A stretch of 64,000 nt of DNA, from contig DENS01000001.1 of assembly GCA_002359735.1 (NCBI GenBank), forward strand, positions 261,611 through 325,610, given 5' to 3'. The notes below the pieces were generated by a model. It was not told the origin of the DNA. It was given only the letters and a program-made list of their open reading frames with translations, and did no database searches. The position numbers and the translations under genes are program-made. This document shows, piece after piece, positions 1 to 8,553 of the stretch (position 1 is the first letter of the stretch; every line of letters begins with the position of its first letter). This DNA is from Micavibrio sp. UBA2638 (lineage in GTDB: Bacteria > Pseudomonadota > Alphaproteobacteria > Micavibrionales > Micavibrionaceae).

Positions 1-1
1 T

Positions 2-619
2 GATGTCGGCTGGGGCGGGGCGTTTAATATTGCGCGCACCATCAAAGAAATGACGCGGGCCGGGGTGGCCGCGGTTCACATGGAAGACCAGATCGCACAA
101 AAGCGCTGCGGGCACCGCCCGAACAAGGAACTGGTCAGCAAAGCCGAGATGGGCGACCGCATCAAGGCCGCTGTGGACGGCAAAACGGATCCGGATTTCG
201 TCATCATGGCGCGCTGCGATGCTTTCGCGAATGAAGGTCTGGAAGCCATGATTGAGCGAATGATCTATTATGTGGACTGCGGGGCGGATATGCTCTTTGC
301 CGAGGCGATGAACGATCTCACGCATTACCAGACAATCAAAGATGCGACGGGCGTGCCGTTGCTGGCGAACATCACAGAATTCGGCAAAACGGATCTTTAC
401 ACCACCGAAGACTTAAAAGCGCACGGCGTGGACATGGCACTTTATCCGCTTTCCGCTTTCCGTGCGCAGGCTAAAGCTGCGGAAACAGTGCTAGGTGCTA
501 TCCGTAAAGAGGGTTCCCAGGCATCGGTGCTCGATATGATGCAAACGCGCAGCGAGCTGTACGCCACCATCGACAACGCCGCCTATGAAGAAAAACTGGA
601 CAAGCTGTTTGGGAAATAA
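2..619 (+). CDS. prpB: 2-methylisocitrate lyase, 5' truncated by window edge
   Basis: The reading frame is open from base 2, so the N-terminus lies outside the window. The enzyme splits 2-methylisocitrate into pyruvate and succinate, the last step of the methylcitrate cycle for propionate. The visible part starts with a GWGGAFNIARTI segment and contains HMEDQ followed by KRCGH, the PrpB/ICL-family active-site loop with the catalytic cysteine. The remaining about 200 residues match the C-terminal two thirds of a roughly 290-residue PrpB. prpC and prpD follow on the same strand, which fits a prp operon. The family call is secure; distinction from other PEP mutase-family lyases rests on the KRCGH loop and the neighbours. 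Confidence 0.93.
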   Translation, partial: DVGWGGAFNIARTIKEMTRAGVAAVHMEDQIAQKRCGHRPNKELVSKAEMGDRIKAAVDGKTDPDFVIMARCDAFANEGLEAMIERMIYYVDCGADMLFAEAMNDLTHYQTIKDATGVPLLANITEFGKTDLYTTEDLKAHGVDMALYPLSAFRAQAKAAETVLGAIRKEGSQASVLDMMQTRSELYATIDNAAYEEKLDKLFGK

Positions 620-674
620 AATTTCACGCGGCCGGTCTGGCCTTTGCTAAGATTACGAAATGCAGGGCCGCCCC

Positions 675-703
675 TTGTCAGCACCCTGTTTGTACCGTAA
701 ATT
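675..703 (+). promoter_or_regulatory. candidate promoter upstream of prpC
   Basis: In the 116-base gap between prpB and prpC, TTGTCA (675-680) and TAAATT (698-703) are separated by 17 bases. The -35 element matches five of six consensus positions, the -10 four of six. It would give prpC a separate start point of transcription, about 25 bases upstream of the ATG. A ribosome binding site AGGGAGAG precedes the ATG. The match is only moderate. Confidence 0.35.
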
Positions 704-735
704 TAAGGCTCAAAAAATTAGGGAGAGTCATCAAA

Positions 736-1875
736 ATGGGCGAAGCACAAAAACAACAAGCGCCAAAGAAAACCGGCGGTCTGGCCGGTATTGTTGCGGG
801 CGAAACCAATATCAGCGCCGCGGGCGGCGCGCACACGCTGGAATATCGCGGCTATAGCATCTATGATCTGGCCGAAGCCTGTATTTTTGAAGAAGTGGCC
901 TATCTGCTGCTTTACGGCACCTTGCCCAACCAGACAGAATTGGACGACTTCACCGCCCGCATTCGCAAAGGCCGCGACCTGCCTGAGGCGATGAAAACAC
1001 TGCTGGAGATGGTCCCGGTCGGCGCGCACCCCATGGATGTGATGCGCAGCGCGACGTCCTTCCTCGGCACGATCGAACAAGAAAACGAAAACCACGACGA
1101 ATTGGCCATTACCGAGCGTTTACTGGGGATATACCCGTCGGTCCTGGCCTATTGGTATAATTTTCACCATAAAGGCCTGCGCAGCGATACAGATACAGGA
1201 ACAAAAACCATCGCCGGGCATTTCCTGACCATGCTGCACGGCAGGAAACCGTCTGAGCTGCATCAAAAGGCCATGAATGTTTCGCTGATCCTGTACGCCG
1301 AGCATGAATTTAACGCCTCCACCTTCACCGCCCGTACGATTGTATCCACCATGAGCGATATCTATTCCGGTGTCTGCGGCGCGATTGGCGCATTGCGGGG
1401 GCCGCTGCATGGCGGCGCGAACGAGGCCGCGATGGAGCTCATTCAGGAATATACCTCCCCGGAAGAGGCCACCGCAGGTGTGAAACACAAACTCGCCACC
1501 AAACAGCTGGTTATGGGGTTTGGCCACCGCGTCTATACCGAGGCCGACCCGCGCAACCGCGTCATCAAGGAATGGTCACGCAAACTTTGTACTGAAGGCG
1601 GAAAACCCGAACTCTTCACCGTAAGTGAGGCCATCGAAACCCTGATGTGGGACGAAAAGAAGCTCTTCCCCAATCTGGATTTCTATTCGGCCTCAGTCTA
1701 TCACATGATGGGAATCCCGACCGAGCTGTTCACCCCGATTTTTGTGATGAGCCGCATCACCGGATGGGCCGCCCATATTTTCGAACAACGCAAAAACAAC
1801 AAACTGATCCGCCCCAACGCCGATTATACCGGCCCGAACGGATTAAAATTTATTCCGCTTGAGGAAAGGGCCTGA
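736..1875 (+). CDS. prpC: 2-methylcitrate synthase
   Basis: Condenses propionyl-CoA with oxaloacetate to 2-methylcitrate, the entry step of the methylcitrate cycle. The 379-residue length is typical of PrpC and shorter than the about 430-residue hexameric citrate synthases. The citrate synthase signature GFGHRVYTEADPR is present near residue 259, with the catalytic His, and the conserved GPLHGGANEAAM block lies around residue 222. The ATG at 736 has a good AGGGAGAG ribosome binding site. Its stop overlaps the MarC start by one base (TGATG), which indicates translational coupling. A 2-methylcitrate rather than citrate synthase role is inferred from length and the flanking prpB and prpD. Confidence 0.93.
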   Translation: MGEAQKQQAPKKTGGLAGIVAGETNISAAGGAHTLEYRGYSIYDLAEACIFEEVAYLLLYGTLPNQTELDDFTARIRKGRDLPEAMKTLLEMVPVGAHPMDVMRSATSFLGTIEQENENHDELAITERLLGIYPSVLAYWYNFHHKGLRSDTDTGTKTIAGHFLTMLHGRKPSELHQKAMNVSLILYAEHEFNASTFTARTIVSTMSDIYSGVCGAIGALRGPLHGGANEAAMELIQEYTSPEEATAGVKHKLATKQLVMGFGHRVYTEADPRNRVIKEWSRKLCTEGGKPELFTVSEAIETLMWDEKKLFPNLDFYSASVYHMMGIPTELFTPIFVMSRITGWAAHIFEQRKNNKLIRPNADYTGPNGLKFIPLEERA

Positions 1876-2504
1876 TGGACTTTATTCCATTCGAACTTTT
1901 TATTGCTGCCTTCATCAGCTTTTTTGTCATCGTTGATCCGTTCGGCACATCAGCCGTGTTCATCAGCCTGACGCAAAAACTGAGCAAAACCGTACAAAGA
2001 CAAATCGCGGTCAAGGCAATCTCTATCGCGATTGTGATACTGATCACCTTTTGTTTAATCGGGGACGCCCTGTTGAATTATATGAATGTCTCGCTTGATG
2101 CTTTCCGCGTGACAGGCGGGCTGCTTTTATTCGTGACGGCCTTTCGTATGATTATGGGCTTTCACGACCCCGACCAGCTGGACTCCGAAAGTACCGCTTA
2201 TAAAGACCAGAGTAGCATCGCCGTTTTCCCGCTTGCGATTCCTCTTCTCGCCGGACCCGGGGCCATTACGGCCGCTTTATTATTCACCGCAGAGGCGCAG
2301 ACAACAATCGATTACACCGTGGTCATATCAACCATCATACTGGTGCAAATCATCGCCTTAATCAGCCTGTTGGGCGCCGCAAAACTCGCCAAATTTTTCG
2401 GCCCGACCGGCAATAGTATTATCGCACGCATCATGGGTATCTTATTGGCCGCAATGGCAGTACAATTCATCACCGACGGCATTAAAGAAATTTTTTCACT
2501 ATAA
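1875..2504 (+). CDS. MarC/UPF0056 family inner-membrane protein
   Basis: A 209-residue, strongly hydrophobic protein with about six predicted membrane spans. Family features include the N-terminal FVIVDPFGTSAVFISLT segment and the central PLAIPLLAGPGAITAALL segment, both characteristic of MarC proteins. The function of this family is not established; the old link to multiple antibiotic resistance was not upheld. Its start overlaps the prpC stop by one base and prpD begins 13 bases after its stop, so it sits inside the prp transcription unit. Whether it has a role in propionate metabolism or is a passenger cannot be told from the sequence. Confidence 0.88.
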   Translation: MDFIPFELFIAAFISFFVIVDPFGTSAVFISLTQKLSKTVQRQIAVKAISIAIVILITFCLIGDALLNYMNVSLDAFRVTGGLLLFVTAFRMIMGFHDPDQLDSESTAYKDQSSIAVFPLAIPLLAGPGAITAALLFTAEAQTTIDYTVVISTIILVQIIALISLLGAAKLAKFFGPTGNSIIARIMGILLAAMAVQFITDGIKEIFSL

Positions 2505-2517
2505 GGAGCATAAAAAA

Positions 2518-3978
2518 ATGGGCCACGCAACCGCACTCGCCAATACCGATTCCAACGAACGCCCGGATTACGATAAAGTCCTGACCGATATCGCCGATTA
2601 CGTATCAAACTATCAAATCGACAGCGATCTGGCCTATGAAACCGCGCGGTATTGCCTGATGGATACTTTGGGATGCGGCATTCTGGCCTTGAAATTCCCG
2701 GCCTGTACAAAAATGTTGGGGCCGCAGGTTGAAGGCATGACCTGCCCGAACCCGGTGCATGTCCCCGGCACATCACACCAGTTAGACCCCATCAAAGGGG
2801 CCTTCGATATCGGTTGCATGGTGCGCTGGCTGGATTATAACGACACATGGCTGGCCGCCGAATGGGGCCACCCGTCCGATAATCTGGGCGCCATTCTGGC
2901 CCTTGCCGACCATATGAGCCAGAAATTTGAGGCCGAGGGCAACCCAGGCCTGACCATGCGTGACGTCCTGACCGCCATGATCAAGGCGCATGAGATTCAA
3001 GGCGTGATCGCGCTGGAAAACTCTTTCAACAAAGTCGGCCTTGACCACGTTGTATTGGTCAAAGTCGCCTCTACCGCCATTGCGGCGCAAATGCTGGGGG
3101 CCACCCGCGATCAAATCATTGACGCCGTTTCCCACGCCTGGCTGGACGGGCAATCCCTTCGTACCTATCGCCATGCCCCCAATGCCGGGTCCCGCAAAAG
3201 CTGGGCCGCAGGTGATGCAACCAGCCGCGCTGTGCGTCTGGCGCAAATCGTCATGAGCGGCGAAATGGGATACCCATCGGCCTTAAGCGCCCCGAAATGG
3301 GGCTTCTATGATGTCCTGTTCGGCGGGAACGAATTCAAATTCCAGCGCGACTACGGCTCTTATGTTATGGAGCAAATTCTGTTTAAAATATCCTATCCGG
3401 CGGAATTTCATTCGCAAACGGCTGTGGAATGCGCCCATATCCTGCATGATCAGGTCAAAGATCGCCTTGATGACATTGAGCGCATTGAGCTGACCACCCA
3501 TGAAGCCGCCATCCGCATCATTTCGAAAACCGGGCCGCTGCATAACCCGGCTGACCGCGATCACTGCCTGCAATATATGGTGGCCATTCCACTCATTCAC
3601 GGCAGCCTGGTGGCCGAACATTACGAAGACGACGTCGCCGCCGACCCGCGCATTCAAATGCTGCGCGATAAAATGATGGTGCAGGAAGACAAACGCTATA
3701 GCGCGGATTATCACGATCCTGACAAACGATCCATCGCCAATGCCATGCAAATCTTTTTCAAAGACGGCAGCAAAACCGAAAAAATCGAAATTGAATACCC
3801 GGTTGGGCATAAACGCCGCCGCGAAGAAGGCATTCCATTGCTGCAAGCCAAGTTCGAAAAAAACATCCGCGATCACTTCCCCGCGGCACAAGCCCAAAAC
3901 ATTATTGACCTTTGTGCCGACCAGACAAAACTTGAAGACATGAAAGTGACCGATTTCATGAAAGCATGGGTGTTATAA
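2518..3978 (+). CDS. prpD: 2-methylcitrate dehydratase
   Basis: Dehydrates 2-methylcitrate to 2-methyl-cis-aconitate. The 486-residue protein is a full-length MmgE/PrpD-family member, with the conserved LDYNDTW motif near residue 103 and the GHPSDN motif just after it. A ribosome binding site AAGGAG lies about 8 bases before the ATG. It ends the prp run; no acnD or prpF follows, so rehydration probably depends on an aconitase elsewhere. Confidence 0.93.
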   Translation: MGHATALANTDSNERPDYDKVLTDIADYVSNYQIDSDLAYETARYCLMDTLGCGILALKFPACTKMLGPQVEGMTCPNPVHVPGTSHQLDPIKGAFDIGCMVRWLDYNDTWLAAEWGHPSDNLGAILALADHMSQKFEAEGNPGLTMRDVLTAMIKAHEIQGVIALENSFNKVGLDHVVLVKVASTAIAAQMLGATRDQIIDAVSHAWLDGQSLRTYRHAPNAGSRKSWAAGDATSRAVRLAQIVMSGEMGYPSALSAPKWGFYDVLFGGNEFKFQRDYGSYVMEQILFKISYPAEFHSQTAVECAHILHDQVKDRLDDIERIELTTHEAAIRIISKTGPLHNPADRDHCLQYMVAIPLIHGSLVAEHYEDDVAADPRIQMLRDKMMVQEDKRYSADYHDPDKRSIANAMQIFFKDGSKTEKIEIEYPVGHKRRREEGIPLLQAKFEKNIRDHFPAAQAQNIIDLCADQTKLEDMKVTDFMKAWVL

Positions 3979-4403
3979 TACAAAAACGCCCCTAATGCGT
4001 TCATACATAACCCCGGTGTCCTTTAAGAGATGCGCCGGCAGTCTTGTTTTTATGGACAAAATAGGAATTTAATCATATACTGTTTTTATGATTCAATGCG
4101 CAAACATAAATCCAGACATTATTGCGACAGGATGCTTCAGCTGCGGCGAAGCAATCCATTTATATTTATTATGCCTTCCACTTGCCAAGCCCCTGCAATG
4201 GAGCGCCGCGCTCTCCGCACACCCAGCGCTACCACGCAATAACAAAAGCGGCCAAACACACCCCCACCCCCCTAAAAATGACAAACGAAATGACGAAGGC
4301 GAATATTTATTTATTATCAAGGCGTTAGAGGGCATCAAAACACTCTCCACAGGACAGATCTATCGTGCTAAACTGTTGATGCAATTTTTGGGAGGCACGT
4401 AAA
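3979..4403 (+). other. gene-free interval between prpD and hmgA
   Basis: No convincing gene is seen in these 425 bases. A 104-codon open frame (4088-4402) ends just before hmgA, but its translation is low in charged core residues, has no ribosome binding site and no recognisable motif, so I treat it as chance. A weak ACGC/GCGT stem follows prpD without a T-run. The hmgA ribosome binding site GGGAGG lies at the right end. The interval most likely holds the hmgA promoter. Confidence 0.4.
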
Positions 4404-5708
4404 ATGAATAACAATCTTCACTATATGTCAGGTTTTGGCAATGAATTTGCCACAGAATCACTGGACGGGGCGTTGCCGGTTGGCCAGAATTCACCGCAGC
4501 AGGCGCCTTATGGCCTCTACCCGGAACAAATCACCGGCTCCCCCTTTACCGCGCCGCGTGCCACCAATAAACGCAGCTGGTTTTACCGCATCAGGCCCTC
4601 GGTCGTGCAACCGCCCTTTACCATGATGAAAAAAACCAATTTGCGGTCCACGCCCTTTGATGAACAACAAGCCAGCCCGAACCAGCTGCGGTGGGACCCG
4701 ATTGAAATTCCCACGGCAGAAACCGATTTAATTGACGGGCTTTTAACCATTGCCGGCAATGGGGACACCCATGGCTGGAGCGGCCTTGGCGTGCATTTAT
4801 ATGCCTGTAACACCTCTATGGCCAAATCGCGCCGGTATTTTTACAATGCCGATGGGGAAATGCTCTTTGTTTTACAACAGGGGGGCCTGACCTTCCGCAC
4901 CGAGATGGGCATTATTCAGGCGGTTCCCAATGAAATTGTTGTCATACCGCGCGGCATTAAATTTGCCGTTGATGTCGAGGGGCCAAGCCGCGGCTATATC
5001 TGCGAAAATTACGGCCAGCCCTTTACCATTCCTGATCGCGGGCCGATTGGCGCAAACGGTATGGCCAATGAGCGCGACTTTCTAACGCCGGTCGCGGCCT
5101 ATGAAGATGAAGACGGGGAGTTTGAACTGGTCGCCAAATTTGCCGGTAAAATGTGGCGCACAGACATGGCCTATTCGCCGCTGAATGTTGTGGCATGGCA
5201 TGGAAATTATGCGCCGTATAAATATGATTTAACGCGCTTTAACGTTATCAATACGGTCAGTTACGATCACCCCGACCCATCGATTTTTACGGTGCTGACC
5301 AGCCCGTCATCACCCGAGGGCACGGCAAATATTGATTTCGCACTGTTCTCTCCGCGCTGGATGGTGGCCGAACACACATTCCGCCCCCCCTATTTCCACC
5401 GCAATCTGATGAGTGAATTTATGGGCATGATCAGCGGCATTTATGACGGCAAGGAAGGCGAAGGATTTTCCCCCGGCGGGTGCTCGCTGCATAACTGCAT
5501 GAGCGGCCACGGCCCCGATGCGACCACCTTTAAACGGGCCAGTACGGTAAAATTACAGCCGCATTATCTGGATAGCGGGCTGGCCTTTATGTTCGAAAGC
5601 CGGTACATCATGTGCCCGACCAAGGCCGCCATGGATAACAAGGCCCTGCAAAAAAACTATAACGACGTCTGGAAAGACCTGCCGAAACAATTTACGGGGA
5701 AGAAGTAA
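4404..5708 (+). CDS. hmgA: homogentisate 1,2-dioxygenase
   Basis: Opens the homogentisate ring to 4-maleylacetoacetate in tyrosine catabolism, using non-haem iron. The 434 residues match the usual length, and the protein starts with the conserved YMSGFGNEFATE segment. The iron-site block PPYFHRNLMSEFMG (around residue 328) supplies a His and the Glu ligand, and SLHNCMSGHGPD (around residue 358) supplies the third ligand region. A strong GGGAGG ribosome binding site precedes the ATG. It is transcribed towards the phhA-maiA-fahA-hppD operon, with an esterase gene between, so the enzymes of the pathway are clustered but in two transcription units. Confidence 0.96.
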   Translation: MNNNLHYMSGFGNEFATESLDGALPVGQNSPQQAPYGLYPEQITGSPFTAPRATNKRSWFYRIRPSVVQPPFTMMKKTNLRSTPFDEQQASPNQLRWDPIEIPTAETDLIDGLLTIAGNGDTHGWSGLGVHLYACNTSMAKSRRYFYNADGEMLFVLQQGGLTFRTEMGIIQAVPNEIVVIPRGIKFAVDVEGPSRGYICENYGQPFTIPDRGPIGANGMANERDFLTPVAAYEDEDGEFELVAKFAGKMWRTDMAYSPLNVVAWHGNYAPYKYDLTRFNVINTVSYDHPDPSIFTVLTSPSSPEGTANIDFALFSPRWMVAEHTFRPPYFHRNLMSEFMGMISGIYDGKEGEGFSPGGCSLHNCMSGHGPDATTFKRASTVKLQPHYLDSGLAFMFESRYIMCPTKAAMDNKALQKNYNDVWKDLPKQFTGKK

Positions 5709-5710
5709 TA

Positions 5711-6421
5711 CTACCGCGCTTCGAGATCCAGGATATGCTGCGCTGAACGGCTTAGGGATTTTTCGGTCATCTCGTGACACAATCCACGGTGAAAAACGCT
5801 TTTGGCACCAATTCCGGCGCGGTTGACTTTCCACTGATTAAAGAAATGACAGGGAAGCATTGCCAGCGCAAATTTGCTGCGCAAATAAGGATCTTTGAGT
5901 CCCATTTGGGTTAAAATCCGGGGCTTTTTTGCAGATGTATTAAGCCGTTTAATTTTGGGAACATCTACAATGCCCGAACTATGCAAGACAGCACCTGCAA
6001 AATCATCCGGCGCGTTCAGAAATATATCGGCGGCGCGAAATCCACCGATGGAAAATCCTAAAAGATAAATCCGGTTTTCAGTATTCTGCTGTAATGACGC
6101 AAGACGTTCGCTGAGCGGATCTGACGTATGTTTCGCCTGCGAAGAATTTTGCGGATACCATGTGAATGGTGTGTGATTTAGCGCTTCCACCTGTTGCCGC
6201 ATATCTTCCGGTAACTCATGCATGGGAATATCAAATGTATAAGAGCCATTCGGTATGATAATTTCTGCATCCGGAATCTTATGGCTTAGTATGTCACCAG
6301 CATGGCGTATCAGATGAGCCGAAGAGCCGTTTCCATGCAGCATCACAACTTTAGCGCTCGCATTCGTATTACCCAGACTATAAGCGCTGCCCGTGGCATT
6401 TTTATTAAACTTTTCCAGCAT
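5711..6421 (-). CDS. alpha/beta-hydrolase, phospholipase/carboxylesterase-like
   Basis: A cytosolic-looking serine hydrolase of 236 residues. The nucleophile elbow GFSIGG is present, with an upstream HGNGSSAH oxyanion segment, and the C-terminal HRGLCHEMT segment carries the expected catalytic His. No signal peptide is visible. I chose the ATG at 6421 (MLEKFNKN); an in-frame TTG at 6448 would add nine residues but has no ribosome binding site. Its stop lies two bases from the hmgA stop (convergent). The substrate is unknown; nothing ties it to the aromatic pathway except position. Confidence 0.8.
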   Translation of the reverse strand: MLEKFNKNATGSAYSLGNTNASAKVVMLHGNGSSAHLIRHAGDILSHKIPDAEIIIPNGSYTFDIPMHELPEDMRQQVEALNHTPFTWYPQNSSQAKHTSDPLSERLASLQQNTENRIYLLGFSIGGFRAADIFLNAPDDFAGAVLHSSGIVDVPKIKRLNTSAKKPRILTQMGLKDPYLRSKFALAMLPCHFFNQWKVNRAGIGAKSVFHRGLCHEMTEKSLSRSAQHILDLEAR

Positions 6422-6489
6422 ATCCGGACAATATGCTATGGGAAACAAGTTTGCAAAGAAAAAGCATAAAACGCTTTATGAAACATAAC

Positions 6490-6783
6490 TTACAAAATTT
6501 GCGGGTTGCCGTGTCCGCTATGATACCAGGCTGTATCACCAATTTTATAAGTGTCTTCGGTGACTTTTTCGACCTGAACATGCATGCAATCGCGCAACAT
6601 AGGGACGCGGCCATTATTTTCCGGCCATTCGATATATAATTTAAAGTTATTTGCGGTCGATTCTCTTCGCAGATCCTCTAACGCACCAACAGGATTATCA
6701 ACCTTTACGGTGCTGCCCTTTACGGCCGTAACCGGGAAAGTAAGACCAGCATATTTCGAGAATATATCTTTAAAGTTTGCCAC
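6490..6783 (-). CDS. conserved-looking small protein of unknown function
   Basis: I do not recognise this 97-residue protein. It is soluble-looking, mixed in charge, without signal peptide or membrane segment, and contains KLYIEWPENNGRVPMLRDC and KIGDTAWYHSGHGNP segments. The start is a GTG (MANFKDIF). A good promoter (TTGACA, 18 bases, TATAAG) lies 34 bases upstream, which supports it as an expressed gene independent of phhA. Confidence 0.65.
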   Translation of the reverse strand: MANFKDIFSKYAGLTFPVTAVKGSTVKVDNPVGALEDLRRESTANNFKLYIEWPENNGRVPMLRDCMHVQVEKVTEDTYKIGDTAWYHSGHGNPQIL

Positions 6784-6816
6784 GTTATACGTCTTTCTTA
6801 GTTGGATAAGACACGG

Positions 6817-6846
6817 CTTATAAACCAGTTACAACAAATATGTCAA
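6817..6846 (-). promoter_or_regulatory. sigma70-type promoter for the 97-residue unknown protein
   Basis: On the minus strand TTGACA (6846-6841) is followed after 18 bases by TATAAG (6822-6817). The -35 matches consensus exactly and the -10 at five of six positions. Transcription would start near 6810, about 27 bases before the GTG start at 6783. Confidence 0.6.
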
Positions 6847-6883
6847 TATAGAAATTTTTGACGCCCAATTTCGGAACATTAAA

Positions 6884-6955
6884 TTAAAGAGAGAAATCAA
6901 AACTTTTATACTTATCCCAATTAATTTCGGGCAAACCAGTTTCGGGATTAATCAC
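6884..6955 (-). CDS. possible 23-residue ORF overlapping the phhA stop
   Basis: A GTG codon overlaps the phhA stop as GTGA, and the frame runs 23 codons to a TAA at 6884. The predicted peptide (beginning VINPETGLPEINWDKY) is rich in W, Y, P and charged residues and looks like coding sequence rather than spacer. A GGGAAG stretch lies just upstream. It could be a coupled small protein or a C-terminal tail of PhhA cut off by a frameshift. Evidence is only sequence character and the overlap. Confidence 0.3.
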   Translation of the reverse strand: MINPETGLPEINWDKYKSFDFSL

Positions 6956-7833
6956 TTCTTCCCGTTAGCATAAGCCTGCGTACCACGGGTAAAAACCGTA
7001 TCACCATCGGCAATATCATCGGGCGCGTATTCTGTGTTATCGGCTTTTATGTCTTCATACAGTTTTGAAAAATCAGCATAAGTTTCTTTAAACAATTGAT
7101 CAAAACTATCAATCACAAAATAGGTTTGCTGGAAGTCATCAACGCGGTAATTCGTTTGCATGACGCGTTTTAAATCCAGCGCAACGCGGTTAGGCGAGTC
7201 ACTTTCCACCGCAAATTTTGTTTCGCCAGGTGAGGATAGAATGCCGGCGCCGTAAATGCGCATGCCGTCTTCTTGTTGGATCAGGCCGAATTCCACTGTG
7301 TACCAATACAGCCGCGCCAGATTGGTGATCGTACCGTGCTGGTGCGCCTTCAGGCCACCTTTACCGTAGGCTTCCATGTAATCAGCGAAAATGGGATTGG
7401 CCAATAACGGAACATGTCCGAAAAAGTCATGGAACACGTCCGGTTCTTCGATGTAATCCATTTGTTCGGGTTTGCGGATAAAATTACCGGCAGGGAATTT
7501 GCGCTCGGCAAGCAATTGAAAAAACGGCAAATCGGGAATAAGCCCATCAACAGCAACCACTTCCCAGCCGGTTTTGGCCTTTAACAATTTACTGGCCTCG
7601 GCAAAATTCGGGATTTGCGTCTGATCCATCTCCAGCGCGGCAATTCCATCCAGATATTCCTGACAGGCGCGCCCCTTTACAATCTCGCTCTGGCGTTCGA
7701 ACAGGGCTTTCCAGACATCATGATCTTCGGATGTATAATTTTCCCAGCCCTGATCCGCAATATATTTCGGCCAATCCTCTGGCCGGCCATGACCGGTTGG
7801 GTTACCACTATCCTGTACAATATCAGCCTTCAT
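6952..7833 (-). CDS. phhA: phenylalanine 4-hydroxylase
   Basis: Converts phenylalanine to tyrosine using a pterin cofactor, oxygen and iron. The 293-residue length fits bacterial PhhA. The iron-binding motif PDVFHDFFGHVPLL gives the two His ligands and YWYTVEFGLI the Glu ligand. It is the fourth gene of the minus-strand run hppD-fahA-maiA-phhA, 30 bases downstream of maiA, with an AGGGAGCAC ribosome binding site before its ATG. No phhB (pterin carbinolamine dehydratase) is adjacent. Confidence 0.95.
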   Translation of the reverse strand: MKADIVQDSGNPTGHGRPEDWPKYIADQGWENYTSEDHDVWKALFERQSEIVKGRACQEYLDGIAALEMDQTQIPNFAEASKLLKAKTGWEVVAVDGLIPDLPFFQLLAERKFPAGNFIRKPEQMDYIEEPDVFHDFFGHVPLLANPIFADYMEAYGKGGLKAHQHGTITNLARLYWYTVEFGLIQQEDGMRIYGAGILSSPGETKFAVESDSPNRVALDLKRVMQTNYRVDDFQQTYFVIDSFDQLFKETYADFSKLYEDIKADNTEYAPDDIADGDTVFTRGTQAYANGKK

Positions 7834-7863
7834 TTTGTGCTCCCTGTTTTATTTCTTATTATA

Positions 7864-8550
7864 CTATAAAAATGCTGCGCCGGGCCCGTGAATAATTTCT
7901 ATCCCATTTGGCGCATTCGGATGACTTTCCGGCGATGCCTTTTGGAAAGATTCAAGGCGCATACAATTTTTCTCAATGGCGCAAATTTTCGGGTATGCGG
8001 ATAAATCAGCCTTAAATCTGCGCGCATTATATAGCTGCGGAATTAAATGCACATCAGCCAGCGTCGGTGAATCACCCAACGTAAAGTCACCCGTCAAATT
8101 AGAGGCACCAAGCAGCGATTCATACGCCGCAAACCCTTCATGAATCCAGTGCATATACCACGCCTGCAGCCCTTGTTCATCTGCGCCCAGTATTTTACCA
8201 ACATAACCCTTCCAGACCTTTAAATTGTTCAGCGGATGTATATCGGTTGCAATAATCATGGCCATTTGCCGCACATAAGCCCGTGCCTGATGATCGGCCG
8301 GCATAAGCGGGTTAGCGGGATATTCTTCTTCCAGATATTCCAATATCGCCGGAGACTGCGTGAGCTTGAAATCGCCATCGATCAGGGTCGGAACGCCGGC
8401 GCTTGGGTTCAGTGCCTTGTAATCGTCCATACGTTGTTGCCCCTGAACCAGATCAACATGCCGAATCTCAAAATCCAGCCGTTTGTGATGCAAGGCAATA
8501 CGCACGCGGTAGGAAGAAGACGACCTGAAATAATCATGCAAAATTAACAT
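7864..8550 (-). CDS. maiA: maleylacetoacetate isomerase (zeta-class GST)
   Basis: Glutathione-dependent isomerisation of maleylacetoacetate to fumarylacetoacetate. The 228-residue protein has an N-terminal thioredoxin-like domain with the SSSYRVRIAL motif (family form SSxxYRVRIAL, first Ser catalytic), and an all-alpha C-terminal domain with the LADVHLIPQLYNARRF segment typical of zeta GSTs. It begins three bases after the fahA stop. The usual C-terminal NCP-type segment reads HPNAPNG. gshA and gshB for glutathione lie about 20 kb away in the same window. Confidence 0.92.
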   Translation of the reverse strand: MLILHDYFRSSSSYRVRIALHHKRLDFEIRHVDLVQGQQRMDDYKALNPSAGVPTLIDGDFKLTQSPAILEYLEEEYPANPLMPADHQARAYVRQMAMIIATDIHPLNNLKVWKGYVGKILGADEQGLQAWYMHWIHEGFAAYESLLGASNLTGDFTLGDSPTLADVHLIPQLYNARRFKADLSAYPKICAIEKNCMRLESFQKASPESHPNAPNGIEIIHGPGAAFL

Positions 8551-8553
8551 GAT

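Noticed and set aside
4088..4402. 104-codon open frame between prpD and hmgA
   Set aside because: No ribosome binding site, no protein-like composition, and its end is the hmgA ribosome binding site region.
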